Origin: Marsupella aquatica
Lineage: Eukaryota > Marchantiophyta
Assembly (NCBI GenBank): GCA_973895155.1
Contig: OZ316896.1
Location: 2,480,001-2,544,000, forward strand
DNA length: 64,000 nucleotides
Direction: 5' to 3'
Shown here: piece by piece, positions 1-10,364 of the stretch
Position numbering within the stretch: position 1 is the stretch's first letter
How the letters are laid out: every line of letters begins with the position of its first letter
Made by a program: the position numbers and the translations under genes
The notes under the pieces: generated by a model
The model's database searches: none
What the model saw: only the letters and a program-made list of their open reading frames with translations
Told to the model about the DNA's origin: nothing

Positions 1-814
1 TACTTTTTTCACTTTTGGGTCGATGCTTTTGAATATGTTCTGTTCGGGGTTTTGTGAGAGTCGCTGGTGACAGTGAGGGTTTCGGTGGGGGATTGTGATT
101 TCTTTGTGTTTGATTTCGCTGTATAAGCCCGGTGATTCCAGCATTTAGCGGGTGCGGAGGTTGGGATTGCGGGCCGTGTTTCTGAAATTATCGATCTCTT
201 CTTTAGGGTTGCCTTACGGTTTTTCCTCGAACGTATTTGATGGCAGTCGAGGATTGTTTGGTAGCAGTCGAGAAATGGGTCTGGCATTTCTGTTGTTTCT
301 TTTCCTGTTTGTGGTGACCTATCGAGTCGGCTTCTCATGTTCATTAGGTTTATCATTTGAAATACAAATCTTTGTCTTCCTTTTTGGCAAAGGATGAGCC
401 CTGGCCTCTCCTCTCTGTACGTATAACAATCGTTATCAATTAACTTGTTACAGAGGGAGAAGCTGCATTGAGTGGACTACGTGGTGCTTTGAAGTGGGGG
501 AATTGCAGCTCGTGAAACACTGACTTCTCCTTCAAGACCAGGCGAAAATCTGAACATTGACCCAAAGCCAGCATCCTTCGGCGAGGTGCATTGTTGGCCC
601 GAGACTCGTTGCCTGAATTGACTTGAATGTTGTCGGCGGACCAGTGTGGGTCTTAGTTTACACATCGACGTGTGATTTCTGCTCGCCAACGAAAAATTGA
701 AGCTATGCGTATCTTAGTGTTTTGACTTTGTATTTTATTTTTATGCATGCAGGCACCGTTCTTCTCAGAGAGGACATTACAGACACTACAGAGGAGTAAT
801 TCCAGTGGAGCAAC
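1..814. other. Upstream flank and leader of the signal peptidase subunit gene
   Basis: No gene is recognisable before position 753. A pyrimidine-rich stretch ends in an AG at 751-752, which looks like a splice acceptor, so the leader of the next gene probably has an intron in its 5' untranslated region, with exonic leader from about 753. A matching donor could be the GTATAA near 421, but this is a guess. The short open frames on both strands here resemble nothing I know. Confidence 0.4.
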
Positions 815-1111
815 ATGGACTGGCAGGGGCAAAAGCTTTCGGAGCAGCTCATGCAATACTTACTATTGACATCCGCTGGTGTGTCCTTTTTGACTGGATT
901 TTTCGTATCGTCTTATCGAATGATGCTTATCATCTATGTGGCTGGGGTATTCGTCACTTTTCTTGCCACAGTCCCTGAGTGGCCTTTTTACAACTATCAT
1001 ACCTTGGAATGGTCTGAGCCACCAACCACCGGCGCGCCCAGAAGCAAACTGCTGAGGTCAAGGCAGCAAGAAGCCGCCAAAAAACCAGCCAAGCCCGTTG
1101 CGAAAAGATAA
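815..1111 (+). CDS. SPCS1: Signal peptidase complex subunit 1 (SPC12 family)
   Basis: This 98-residue protein matches the small SPC12/SPCS1 subunit of the signal peptidase complex, which cleaves signal peptides from proteins entering the endoplasmic reticulum. SPCS1 is non-catalytic and helps the complex tell signal peptides from membrane segments. The sequence shows the family layout: a short amphipathic start (MDWQGQKLSEQLMQ), two close hydrophobic helices at about residues 15-34 and 36-56 joined by a tiny SSYR turn, the conserved WPFYNYHTLEW-type segment after the second helix, and a basic Lys/Arg/Pro-rich cytosolic tail. The coding part is a single exon with its ATG at 815 and TAA at 1109-1111. 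The length is normal for plants. The gene is alone, with the copia insertion 1.5 kb downstream. Confidence 0.92.
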   Translation: MDWQGQKLSEQLMQYLLLTSAGVSFLTGFFVSSYRMMLIIYVAGVFVTFLATVPEWPFYNYHTLEWSEPPTTGAPRSKLLRSRQQEAAKKPAKPVAKR

Positions 1112-2623
1112 TACATCTGCCTTATTTGCGTTGCCGCCTTAGGGATGCAGCAGCGTGGTTTAGATATGAGCAATGACTGATTTTCCCATCATTCTACAAT
1201 ATGCCTGTGATTTCATTGATCTCAGATACCGTCCTCAAAGCTCAAATTTCGGATCGGCCTTCCAGTTCTGTAGATTTTTGGTCACATATTGTTTTCACAT
1301 TCATTCTGTAACTGTTGTCCTTGCTATTGATGCTCTGTTCAAAGCTTCTGCGTAGCTGGAGAGTATAGAAGTTGAACTGTACAGTGGAAAAGTCGGAAGC
1401 ATAGCGGTTCGGTGGGACATTCTTAGTAAGTGCATGATATTTGGAAACAAACGATGAGCATTAATTGGTGCTTTGAGCCGAGAAATTGATCTCTTTATGG
1501 CACACGGTCATGAAGGCAGTGTCCCTTTAAGCTCTGCCACGGCTTGTCTCTTGGAATGCGGAAGTTAAGTCTGACAATCTTACGTGGTAGTGGTTTCTTG
1601 TACCGTGGTAAGTGGTTTCTTGTACCGTTTCAAACGAAGGACCAGAGGGATTGCAGATCACAAATGATTATATGTTGTTGTACTCGTCCTCTCTCGTTCT
1701 ATTGGATTGCATTTTGTTACCGTAAGCAAGTACGCTAGGAGAGGGTTACACTGAATGTGACCATTGTGGACTCTGTTTGCTGGAACTATATTAGCGGTGG
1801 AAAACTGATATGTGCCGAATCGTACTGCTTATTGACTTCTACTAAGGAACTCTGGAACATCGAAGGTGTTCTGTAACACCGCCGGCTCTAAGATTGCGGT
1901 GCAAGTACTTATGTGTAGATTGTTCCAGCAGAAAGTGCCCTCCCAAGTAATGATATGAAGTAACTTCTATCCTTCGACTCACATAGCCCGAGCAAAGAAG
2001 TTCCCTTCATCCCTCAGACTCGTCACATTAGCTGATCCATGAGAACGCTGTTCTTCACGAGACTACGTTCAATTGAAATTGAACTAAATCCGCAGGTCTA
2101 GGGAGCCTCGATTGAAGCAGACCGTTGTGAATAGTCTGCCATTTAGATGTTGTCAACAAAATTGTTCTCATACATTCTGGGTGCAATAATGGGTACATGT
2201 CATGCCAGTTTTAAATACATCTGTAAACTTTCTTTTAAGTCAGTTACAGAACAGACCACTTTTGTCTTCAAGTCATCCAATTCTCAACAGGACTCTTCGA
2301 CTGGGGAACAGGGCTCCAAGAGTATTGATAGTCTAAACCTTTCCATGAGGTCATCGGTGCTCATTGGCAGTTCTTGTCCTGAAGGATTCCACGGGGGCTC
2401 AGAATAGCGGCATCTGATTTGAATGGATCAGTTCTACTGACTTGGAGGAAAGAACTGGTTCTTGCCGTAGTGTCACAGTCCTCAAGGGTGCTACACTGAG
2501 CCTCGATCACAAAGAAGTATCAACCCGAATCGCAGCGTCATGTAAAGCAAAGGCTGGATTGTATGCAAATGTCCAATGTACTCAATTGTTGGTGAGCGCA
2601 ATGATCATATACACAAGCACTTG
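1112..2623. other. Spacer downstream of SPCS1
   Basis: This stretch holds the SPCS1 3' untranslated region and about 1.2 kb with no recognisable gene. Two open frames of 86 and 60 codons on the plus strand (2147-2407, 2442-2624) have no family signature and are not called. Confidence 0.5.
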
Positions 2624-2628
2624 ATCTT

Positions 2629-2736
2629 TGTTTGGTGAAAGTGAATATGGATATCTGTATAGTCTGTATAATGGTACATATAGTGGTGCCAGGATGACCG
2701 GCTGATCCGGTCATCCGGTCAAGGTAGAGTCTAACA
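2629..2736 (-). repeat. 3' LTR of the copia element (108 bp)
   Basis: In element orientation it starts TGTTAGACTC and ends CAAACA. It carries the inverted repeat GACCGG...CCGGTC with a 5-bp loop. It is identical to the copy at 8412-8519. Confidence 0.95.
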
Positions 2737-2748
2737 CTCCCCTTTGGA
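2737..2748 (-). promoter_or_regulatory. Polypurine tract of the copia element
   Basis: Read on the minus strand this is TCCAAAGGGGAG, purine-rich and directly before the TGTTAG start of the 3' LTR. This is where plus-strand DNA synthesis is primed. Confidence 0.8.
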
Positions 2749-3048
2749 TATATAGTGACAACTATATAGACAACATAGACTATACCTAAATTATATCATG
2801 TTCATAGGGGTACATGATATAAGTACAATCGAGGTAGACTGCCTCGTTAAAAAACCTTTATCAACTCTAGCTTAGTAAAAACTCTACCAGTGTAGTAGAG
2901 AAAAATATGAGTGCTAAAGGAAAAAGAGTGCAGCCTAACAATCCTCGTCGTAATAAATATCAATATAAAATAAAGTTAAATGCTATAGTAAATCTAGCTT
3001 TAACATTTGTTTCATCAGTCGATTGTCAACAGCATGTCGTCAGCATCA

Positions 3049-6000
3049 TCAAGTATCATGTGGAGTAGCAGCCTCCACGGTCATCATGCGTCGCACGCTC
3101 CGTAGTCCAATCGTCTGGCAGTGTCGGTGGTGAACTGATGGCGATAGTGATTTGGTGAAGAGATCCGCACAGTTGTCTGCACTTGAAATCTGCAAAATGT
3201 TGATCTCTTTTCCATGTAACTCGTGGGTGTAGAAAATGTTTGGAGCTATGTGCTTCACGCGATCGCCTTTGATGAATCCTTTCGTGATCTGCTGTATACA
3301 TGCTGCGTTATCCTCAAAAATGTTAGTAGGCTTCGTTAGTGGTGGTAGGCCGCATTTGGTGTTGATGTGGTTTATAAAGGATCGTAACCAAACAGCTTCA
3401 CGACTAGCCTCATGTAGAGCTAAGATTTCTGAGTGGTTCGATGAGGTTGCTGTTAGGGTCTGTTTCACGCTTTTCCAAGAAAAAGCGGTACCCCCTATGG
3501 TAAAAACATATCCAATTTGGGATTTTGCAGTATCAATGTCGGAGAGATATCCGGCATCCGCATATCCTATGAGTTCGTGGTTTGCACCGAATGGGTAAAA
3601 TAACCCTATATCGGTGGTGCCACGTAGATACCTAAATACGTGCTTAACTCCGTTCCAGTGTCTGGCTGTGGGAGTTGCACTATGTCTGGCTAGTAAGTTA
3701 ACTGCAAATGCAATGTCTGGTCTGGTCTGATTCGCTAGGTACATTAATGCTCCTATTGCAGAAAGGTATGGTGTTTCTAGTCCTAATAGTGGTTCATGTT
3801 CTTCGCGCTTGCGAAAAACATCAGTATTATTTTCTAATGAACGTACAACCATTGGTGACGTCAATGGGTGTGCTAGGTTCATATTGAATTGTTTTAGGAT
3901 CTTTTCAGTTTGTGTTGTCTGATGGAGCATCATGCCAGTGGGTAGGATCTCTAGTTGTAAGCCTAAGCAAAAGTTTGTATGTCCAAGGTCTTTCATCTCG
4001 AATGTGGATTTAAGACTAGTAATAGTATCTTCTGTCAATTGGGGTGTTCCAAATATATTTAAGTCATCAACATAAATAGAGACGATGACATATTGATCAT
4101 CCACATGTTTAATAAATAAACATGGTGTGATGGCATCATGGGAAAAACCCATGGCAATCATTTCATCAGTAAATCTTTGATACCATACTCTGCCACTTTG
4201 TTTCAGGCCATATAATGTCTTCAACACACGGATAGCTAGTCCGCGGCGAGTATTCCGTACGGTTGACACAACGGTGTCGTTATTATGAGTTATATGTGTA
4301 GATGACACCTGAGGTATAACTTGAGATAATTGTGTTATAATCTTATGTAAATATGGAATATGCGATTCAGCGCCTTGAGCTAAAGCTCGGCGTAGTTGCT
4401 CCAACTCAGGAGGTGATCGCATGTATAGACAAGTGTCTAAAGTTCCATATAGATATGCGGTCGCAACATCCAGTTGTCGCATTTGTAGTTTATGGAAAAT
4501 GGCAAATCCGATAAGATATCGGAATGTTGTGCTATCCATAACCGGTGAATAAGTTTCATCGTAATGAATTCCCGGTTGTTGGGTAAATCCTTTCCTTACC
4601 AGACGTGCTTTATAGCGTACAACTTGGCCTTTATCATTTCTTTTGCGGACAAATGTCCATTTGTAGCCAATTAGGTGTACGTCTTGTGGTGTTGGCTTGA
4701 CTGGGCCAAAAGTGTGTCTGTTGAGTAGGGAATCTAATTCTCCATTTATAGCTTTTTGCCATTCAGGCCAATCTGGTCTGTTTTGGCATTCTAAGATAGA
4801 TATTGGTTCGGGTGTATCGTCAGTAATATGTGTTGCCACCATTAATACAAAAGCATCATCTATTGAAGTAGTATTTCTATCCCACATCTCACCGGTGTGT
4901 GCGAAGTGGATAGAAATCTCTTCATGAGTTGTGAATTCGGTATGATCGACATCAGGTGAAGGTGGTATAGATGAACCACGCCTTCGTGGTTGTTTATCTT
5001 TTGATCCCAAGGGTCTACCTCGTTTTGCACGAGGTTGGGATGTACTTGCTGGCTCATTTGATAATTCGATGCGAGCAGGTGCTCTCGCAGCTGGAATATG
5101 TGAGCGGCTAACTTGGGATGTATCGACGAAAGTGTCGGGAAGTTCTTCCACAATCTTGTGGAGTTGTAAAATTCTTTGAACTTCTTTCTCCCCTTGATTC
5201 GTTCTAAGGTCTTGCCAAAATGGTGAGGGTCGTTCCCACTCCAAAGGTGGTTGTGGGTGTTTAGGCGTTATTAATGGTGGGTAAATGTGTTCGTCAAAAT
5301 GGCAATCTAGAAATCTGGCTTTAAAAACATCGCCAGTTGTGGGCTCCATATATCGGATTATGGACGGTGAGTCGAATCCGATGTATATCCTCAACTGTCG
5401 TTGGGGTCCCATCTTGGTTCGTTTGGGTGGAGTAATAGGGACCATTACTTGACATCCAAATGAACGAAGATGTGATAGGTTAGGTTTAATACCATTAGCA
5501 ATTTGGTATGGGCTGTAGGTATTAAAGGCCGATGGGCGGTATTGGATTAATGCATTAGCCTGTAATATGGCGTGTCCCCATGCTGAGACGGGGAGTTTTG
5601 ACTGCATTACTAATGGGCGTGCAATTAACTGGAGGCATTTGATGACCGCTTCAGCTAATCCATTCTGGAAATGCACGTGGGGTACAGGATATTGTACGTC
5701 TATGCCAAGTGATGTGCAAAAGTCATCAAATGTTTTAGATGTGAATTCCCCTGCATTGTCTACCCTTAGTGTCTTAATGGGGTGATTTGGGAATTGTGCT
5801 TTCACGCGCAAGATTTGCGCCAAAATGCGAGGTATTACCATGTTCCTCGTTGAAAGCAAGGTCACATTTGACCATTTGGTTGATGCGTCAATTAAAACCA
5901 TAAAGTAGCGGAAAGGTCCGCTTGGTGGGTTAATTGGCCCGCAGACATCAGCATGGATTATTTCCAAGAATTGGGGTATTTTAGTTGGCAATTTTGATGC

Positions 6001-6783
6001 CGTGGGCCTTGTTATTAACTTGCCGCGTGAGCATGCAGTGCATGGAGTGCTCACTGGGATGTGGCGTGTATTGATTGGAATGCCACTTGAATTCTTAATG
6101 ATTTTTGTTAGCATTGATTGGCCGGGGTGGCCGAGGCGTGCATGCCATAGCGCATGCAATTCGCTTGTATTGGCGTTGTTATGCAGGCATTCAATTTGTG
6201 TTATGTAAAACCCGCAGGGATACGAGAAAAGTGTCTCTTTAATTATTTTCCCCTTAAGGGTGTTTTCAACCAAGTGAATGACCTCTTGGTCTCTGGTATC
6301 GCCCGTTTGGACATGTAGCCCATTTGCTCGTATATCTCTAAAGCTAAGGAGATTACGAGTTGCGTTTGGGGCGAAAATGGCAGATTCTATGTGTATTTCA
6401 GTACCCTGCGGGAGTCTAATAGAGGCCGGGCCGAAGCCCTCTTCTATTTGACTAGGACCATTTATAGTGGTCAGGGATCTACGTGAGGGTGTAATTTTGT
6501 GGAAAAGGTGCCTATCCCTGAGGATAGTGTGTGTGGTCGCACTGTCGATAATACATGTGCTTGGGCTATTTAAATCTGGTGTAGTGGAGCTACTTGCCAC
6601 TAAGTGTGCCTCTAGTTGGGCAGGTAGGTCTGAAAAGTCTTGGAATGGGTCGCTAGACTCCATAAACGCCCCGTGGGTTTCACGGGGTGGTGGTCTTGAG
6701 GTTTGTCTATCCTGGATGGACCGTTGATATAAATCTCTAAGATGTTGCGGGATTCTACAGTTTCTCGCGAGGTGGTTTGTCAT
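3049..6783 (-). CDS. pol: Copia polyprotein: protease, integrase, reverse transcriptase, RNase H
   Basis: The open frame of about 1244 residues has domains in Ty1/copia order. The end of a CCHC zinc knuckle is at the very start; its first cysteines lie just upstream, after an in-frame TGA. A retropepsin-like site near residue 77 reads DSATTHTIL, with alanine where glycine is usual. A GAG-pre-integrase HxxxC region (WHARLGHPG...CTACSRGK) lies at about 205-275. The integrase core spans about 290-440, with acidic residues in HADVCGP, RVDNAGEF and NGLAEAVIK. The reverse transcriptase spans about 680-960 and keeps the YVDD active site. A copia RNase H (GYADAGYLSD, TATSSNHSE) lies near 1085-1200. 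No frameshift or stop breaks this part. The true protein would be made as a Gag-Pol fusion, so the first Met is only the first ATG after the stop. Confidence 0.93.
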   Translation of the reverse strand: MTNHLARNCRIPQHLRDLYQRSIQDRQTSRPPPRETHGAFMESSDPFQDFSDLPAQLEAHLVASSSTTPDLNSPSTCIIDSATTHTILRDRHLFHKITPSRRSLTTINGPSQIEEGFGPASIRLPQGTEIHIESAIFAPNATRNLLSFRDIRANGLHVQTGDTRDQEVIHLVENTLKGKIIKETLFSYPCGFYITQIECLHNNANTSELHALWHARLGHPGQSMLTKIIKNSSGIPINTRHIPVSTPCTACSRGKLITRPTASKLPTKIPQFLEIIHADVCGPINPPSGPFRYFMVLIDASTKWSNVTLLSTRNMVIPRILAQILRVKAQFPNHPIKTLRVDNAGEFTSKTFDDFCTSLGIDVQYPVPHVHFQNGLAEAVIKCLQLIARPLVMQSKLPVSAWGHAILQANALIQYRPSAFNTYSPYQIANGIKPNLSHLRSFGCQVMVPITPPKRTKMGPQRQLRIYIGFDSPSIIRYMEPTTGDVFKARFLDCHFDEHIYPPLITPKHPQPPLEWERPSPFWQDLRTNQGEKEVQRILQLHKIVEELPDTFVDTSQVSRSHIPAARAPARIELSNEPASTSQPRAKRGRPLGSKDKQPRRRGSSIPPSPDVDHTEFTTHEEISIHFAHTGEMWDRNTTSIDDAFVLMVATHITDDTPEPISILECQNRPDWPEWQKAINGELDSLLNRHTFGPVKPTPQDVHLIGYKWTFVRKRNDKGQVVRYKARLVRKGFTQQPGIHYDETYSPVMDSTTFRYLIGFAIFHKLQMRQLDVATAYLYGTLDTCLYMRSPPELEQLRRALAQGAESHIPYLHKIITQLSQVIPQVSSTHITHNNDTVVSTVRNTRRGLAIRVLKTLYGLKQSGRVWYQRFTDEMIAMGFSHDAITPCLFIKHVDDQYVIVSIYVDDLNIFGTPQLTEDTITSLKSTFEMKDLGHTNFCLGLQLEILPTGMMLHQTTQTEKILKQFNMNLAHPLTSPMVVRSLENNTDVFRKREEHEPLLGLETPYLSAIGALMYLANQTRPDIAFAVNLLARHSATPTARHWNGVKHVFRYLRGTTDIGLFYPFGANHELIGYADAGYLSDIDTAKSQIGYVFTIGGTAFSWKSVKQTLTATSSNHSEILALHEASREAVWLRSFINHINTKCGLPPLTKPTNIFEDNAACIQQITKGFIKGDRVKHIAPNIFYTHELHGKEINILQISSADNCADLFTKSLSPSVHHRHCQTIGLRSVRRMMTVEAATPHDT

Positions 6784-6804
6784 GCCACATTCATGGCATT
6801 TCGG

Positions 6805-7215
6805 TCATTCCCGTTGTTGTCGGGGTTGTGACCGATCATTCCTACGGTTGTTGTTGTATGGTCTACCACCACCGCGTCCGCCGTGTCCATCGCGTCCTCC
6901 ACGTCCTCCGCGTCCTCCACGTCCACTAAAGGACCGTCTGGAATTGTGTTGTGGGCGTTGGTTAAAGAAACTCCCCCTGTTGGGGTTGTTTCTATGGTTT
7001 ATGTTTACTCTTGCATTGGTTAGGTGCATATGCAGCTTTGTAAAGTAAATTTCCTTTGTTACGGAATGCACGTAAGGAGGTTTTGCGGTTATATTGCAGT
7101 TATGGGGCGTGCACTTAGCGGTTTTCGTTCGGGCTCGACGTTCTCTCGTTGTTTTGAGCTTTGATGTTGCGCTTGCTCCCCTCGGGTTGCCTCCTCGCGC
7201 GACCTTATCGGTGCT
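6805..7215 (-). pseudogene. gag: C-terminal Gag fragment of the copia element, ended by TGA before the zinc knuckle
   Basis: This frame is continuous with the polyprotein frame but is cut by a TGA at 6805-6807. It encodes a polar segment followed by an Asn-rich and RGG/RGR-rich stretch, as in copia Gag just before the nucleocapsid zinc knuckle. Immediately past the stop the frame gives C-x2-C-x4-H-x4-C, so the stop lies between the RGG tract and the knuckle. Upstream of 7216 the frame closes with two further TGA codons. I could not recover the N-terminal half of Gag, so the gene is probably dead unless an intron or readthrough is involved. Confidence 0.6.
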
Positions 7216-8396
7216 TCACTCGTTTCAGATTCCCCTTACAATGCAGGGCTTCTCCTTTTTCTCTTTACTTCTCGTTCTCTTATGGCAGTGTCCTTATCTG
7301 CTTCGCTCTTTCGAATCTCAGTGGCTCCTTCGAATCTCAGTGGCTCCGATCTTTTTCTCAAGAACATCTAAGGTACGTCTCCAACCATGCTCAACTCATA
7401 GCCACGAGCAGAAGTGATCTGAATTCTACTCGATCCGCTCAGTTTTCAATGCTCTCCTTATTGTCTTCTTTTCTTTCTTTGGCATTAGCTATCCTTAGTG
7501 GTTGGGTCGATCGGACCCATGCTGCGTCCTCGCGAGCTTTCTCTTCTCTTCTTTCTTTCGATGATTGATCTGTGGATTCGTTTCCCTTATCTCCTTTCAA
7601 TTTTTGAAAGATTTTATGGCCTCATTGTTTCTTATCATTCTCTGCTCCTCCTCGGCGCTCGTTTTTCGGTGGGTCTTATCCAAAGGCAAACTATCGCGAT
7701 TTTGTGGCCGGCTGTCTCGTCTGATGTGAGTTGCAGACATTTATGGAATTCGAGTTGTCGAGGTCTCGAGGGTTAAAAGATTTACTCTCGATCCTCTTTA
7801 CTCTCGATCCTCACTGTGCGCTTCTCGTAAGTGTAAACCGAGATTCATGTTCTCCATCTCCATTCGTGCTCTCTCTTCCATTCGGCATTCAGGAAAATTT
7901 CTCAAATCTTCCATCGTCTAATCTCTCTCTGTTTGCACGCTATCGCCGTCGCCATCGATTCGCTATTCCATTCGGCATAAAAAAAATTCTCAATCTCTCG
8001 TAGGCTTTCCAAAGTTTCTCCGCTTCTTTTCCTCTCTCGATCGCTGCCAGCGTTTGGTCCGACGTCTCTTTCGGCCCTCTCTATTCTCTTTCGAGAATTG
8101 AATGTGTGACTTTGGGCCTGGCTCCGTGTTCTACCGATGCCCTTACGAATCTCCTTGCATTCTCTCTCGCTCACTCATTCTCTCATCTCCTTCCTGCATA
8201 CGGCCTTCTGCCTTGTGATGTCCTTATGAATTGACGATTTTTCCTAAGGGAAAAAAAACGAGACCCATGGTCAATTGCTGTCGAAAGCTGCACGCTTCCT
8301 TCCGATCTCTTATTCGTCTTACTCAATCATTACTCAATTCGCCATGGCTCTTCGAAAAAAATAAAATCTTAGCCTCCTTGCTCAGCCTCGGTGAGT
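7216..8396 (-). other. 5' internal region of the copia element, no intact coding frame
   Basis: This 1.2-kb stretch between the primer site and the Gag fragment is very C/T-rich on the plus strand, hence purine-rich on the transcript. It would normally hold the leader and the N-terminal half of Gag. No frame on the minus strand looks like Gag. The plus-strand open frames are low-complexity shadows rich in Ser and Leu. Confidence 0.5.
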
Positions 8397-8411
8397 CTCG
8401 TGCTGATAACG
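8397..8411 (-). promoter_or_regulatory. Primer-binding site of the copia element
   Basis: Directly inside the 5' LTR the transcript strand reads CGTTATCAGCACGAG. This is not complementary to the 3' end of initiator tRNA-Met. It is close to the complement of the anticodon arm of a tRNA-Ile (CGUGCUNAUAACG type). Priming from an internally cut tRNA is known for Drosophila copia. The tRNA identity is from memory. Confidence 0.5.
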
Positions 8412-8519
8412 TGTTTGGTGAAAGTGAATATGGATATCTGTATAGTCTGTATAATGGTACATATAGTGGTGCCAGGATGACCGGCTGATCCGGTCATCCG
8501 GTCAAGGTAGAGTCTAACA
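8412..8519 (-). repeat. 5' LTR of the copia element (108 bp)
   Basis: Identical to the copy at 2629-2736 and followed by the target duplication ATCTT at 8520-8524. Confidence 0.95.
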
Positions 8520-8524
8520 ATCTT

Positions 8525-10298
8525 TTGTTTTTACCATCATAAGACAATTTTTGTAGATATGGCTGAAGGAGCAAAGACTTGCGAGGCTAGCATCGTGAGT
8601 TGTGACAAGCCTGTCTCGGCCTTGTCCAGCTCTTCTGCAATAAATCAGCAACAATAATCCATTCGAGGTTGCTTTATATGAATGCTTTAATATCCCAACC
8701 ACACAAGTGAAAGGCCCCAGGTGCTCATATAAAATGGCCCCTTCCCTGCCCATGCCGTAAAAGGTGCGGAGCTGACCAGTTGTGATCTCGCAATTTTGGG
8801 AGCTCGTTTTCTTTCTTTTCATTGTACTTTGGTTTTTATCCCAAATTTTGAAGCTTTGAGAACTCCCTAATGGGACAATGTGAAATTTCTCTGCATCTTT
8901 TGAGAATACTGTACTATACACCTGCTCTACACATTCTCAACTTCTTGTGCTTAGGAATGGTGCAAATGATCATGTACATAAATTCAGAGACCCATCTGAA
9001 CTGGCTAGAAGACTAATTCCCCAATTGTCAACGCCTGCAATTGACAGAACTTGATATCATTACTGCCCATCCACTAACCCAAACCAAGTACCTGCTGAGC
9101 AAGCTTAACTCCGCTGTGACCTACCCTCAATTGCCGCCTGCCAAAAGTGTGCCCACTCTACACCCCACTACCCACCTTTGCTTCATCAATGTTGACTTCC
9201 ACGACCCAACTGCACACATGCTACTTTCTTGTACTTACAGATATTAGTGTCCGGGTTTTGTCTTTTTAGTCCGGGCGGCTAACGGCACCCTGTGACGAAG
9301 AAGGCGCTACAAATATTCATTATTCAATTTTCTTAGATTCATTTCTGACCATGACATTACTTACATCTAAGCCTGAGTGCCTGACGGTCAGATTCTGGCT
9401 ATGGGGTCTACAGGGAAACTTATTGGCAAATGAAAGAAGAAAACCTACAGTGGCTAACTTCTGCCAAAAGTGGCTAAGACCTCTCACATGTTGAGTCTAG
9501 CAAATTTTCACTAAAAGAAACGTGCTCCGTGCGCTTGGCATAGGTCAATCAACTACTCTAGACGATGGTTCCTTTAGTCACCAACTAACATGAGTTGTGG
9601 CTCCAAATGTTTGATAAACGAGCAGGTGTCACCTCTGGAGAAACGCGGGTCCCAAATAGGCATAACTTAGGACTAGGTAGTATTTACTTCTTACTTGAGT
9701 GACCATTTTTGACGAAATGAAAATTCAAAGGAATTTTGAAGGACGAGCATAACAAAAGGAGGTCAACGTCCAAGAAGAATCACGGTGACATTAGTTTCAC
9801 GCAATCATATCTATTGGGACCCCCGAATAAGACAACATGAAACAGTAAATAATAATACACTTGGGGTGGGGTGGACCTGGACAGCCCCAAGACGAAATAG
9901 TCCTAGCAGATGAAAAATGTCCTAGTATCACACCTTCAAGTAAATCAAAACCTAGCAACCACAAAGGCCAGCCCCAAATCTAATTTTCCACAAATCAGTG
10001 TTTATGGCCCCTCCCAACCAGCAGTCCTGCACCGTCATCCGAACCTGAGGCTTCCAGGGGTGAAAGCATCTCCAACTGTGATGCATTCTTCTCAGTATCT
10101 GCTACACCAATTTTGGGTGGGTTGGTACCAGCTAATTTTTAAGGTTTTTTTGTTTTAGCCAATGTGACAACTGTCAGCACCTTTAAGGGAGGAGATGCTA
10201 AGAATATTCTTTATCAGTTATTACTGAATTATATCTTGACCATCAAATATCCCTAGATTTACTTATGATTGTTAGATTCTAACAAATGGGATCCATGA
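8525..10298. other. Gene-free spacer
   Basis: Nothing here reads as a conserved protein or RNA gene. A 135-codon minus-strand frame (8514-8921) overlaps the end of the transposon and has no known signature. I see no repeat structure worth naming. Confidence 0.4.
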
Positions 10299-10364
10299 TT
10301 TGGTGAGAAAATAAGAGTAATTACTCTAAAGTAAGAGTAATTACTCTATTACTTTCTCACCAAA
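10299..10364. repeat. 66-bp foldback (near-perfect inverted repeat)
   Basis: The left arm begins TTTGGTGAGAAA and the right arm ends TTTCTCACCAAA. The arms pair over about 30 bp with a 2-nt offset and a loop of a few bases. Each arm also contains the 14-bp perfect palindrome AGAGTAATTACTCT. It may be a very small foldback transposon or the core of a MITE. No clear target duplication is visible. Confidence 0.75.

Larger units (their letters stand above)
2624..8524 (-). mobile_element. Ty1/copia LTR retrotransposon, near-complete, with target duplication
   Basis: The element occupies 2629-8519 and is transcribed on the minus strand. It has two LTRs of 108 bp (2629-2736 and 8412-8519) that I read as identical base for base. 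Each LTR starts TG and ends CA. The element is flanked by a perfect 5-bp duplication, ATCTT, at 2624-2628 and 8520-8524. Next to the 3' LTR lies a polypurine tract, and next to the 5' LTR a candidate primer site. The internal part encodes protease, integrase, reverse transcriptase and RNase H in copia order. The gag side is interrupted by a TGA, and its upstream part is not open. Identical LTRs suggest a recent insertion, though LTRs this short accumulate few differences. Confidence 0.95.

Noticed and set aside
2147-2624. Two short plus-strand open frames after SPCS1
   Set aside because: No conserved motif, no splice-linked extension, and the second runs straight to the transposon insertion.
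7094-8003. Several plus-strand open frames inside the copia element
   Set aside because: They lie in the C/T-rich internal leader, read as Ser/Leu/Phe low complexity, and run against the element's transcription.
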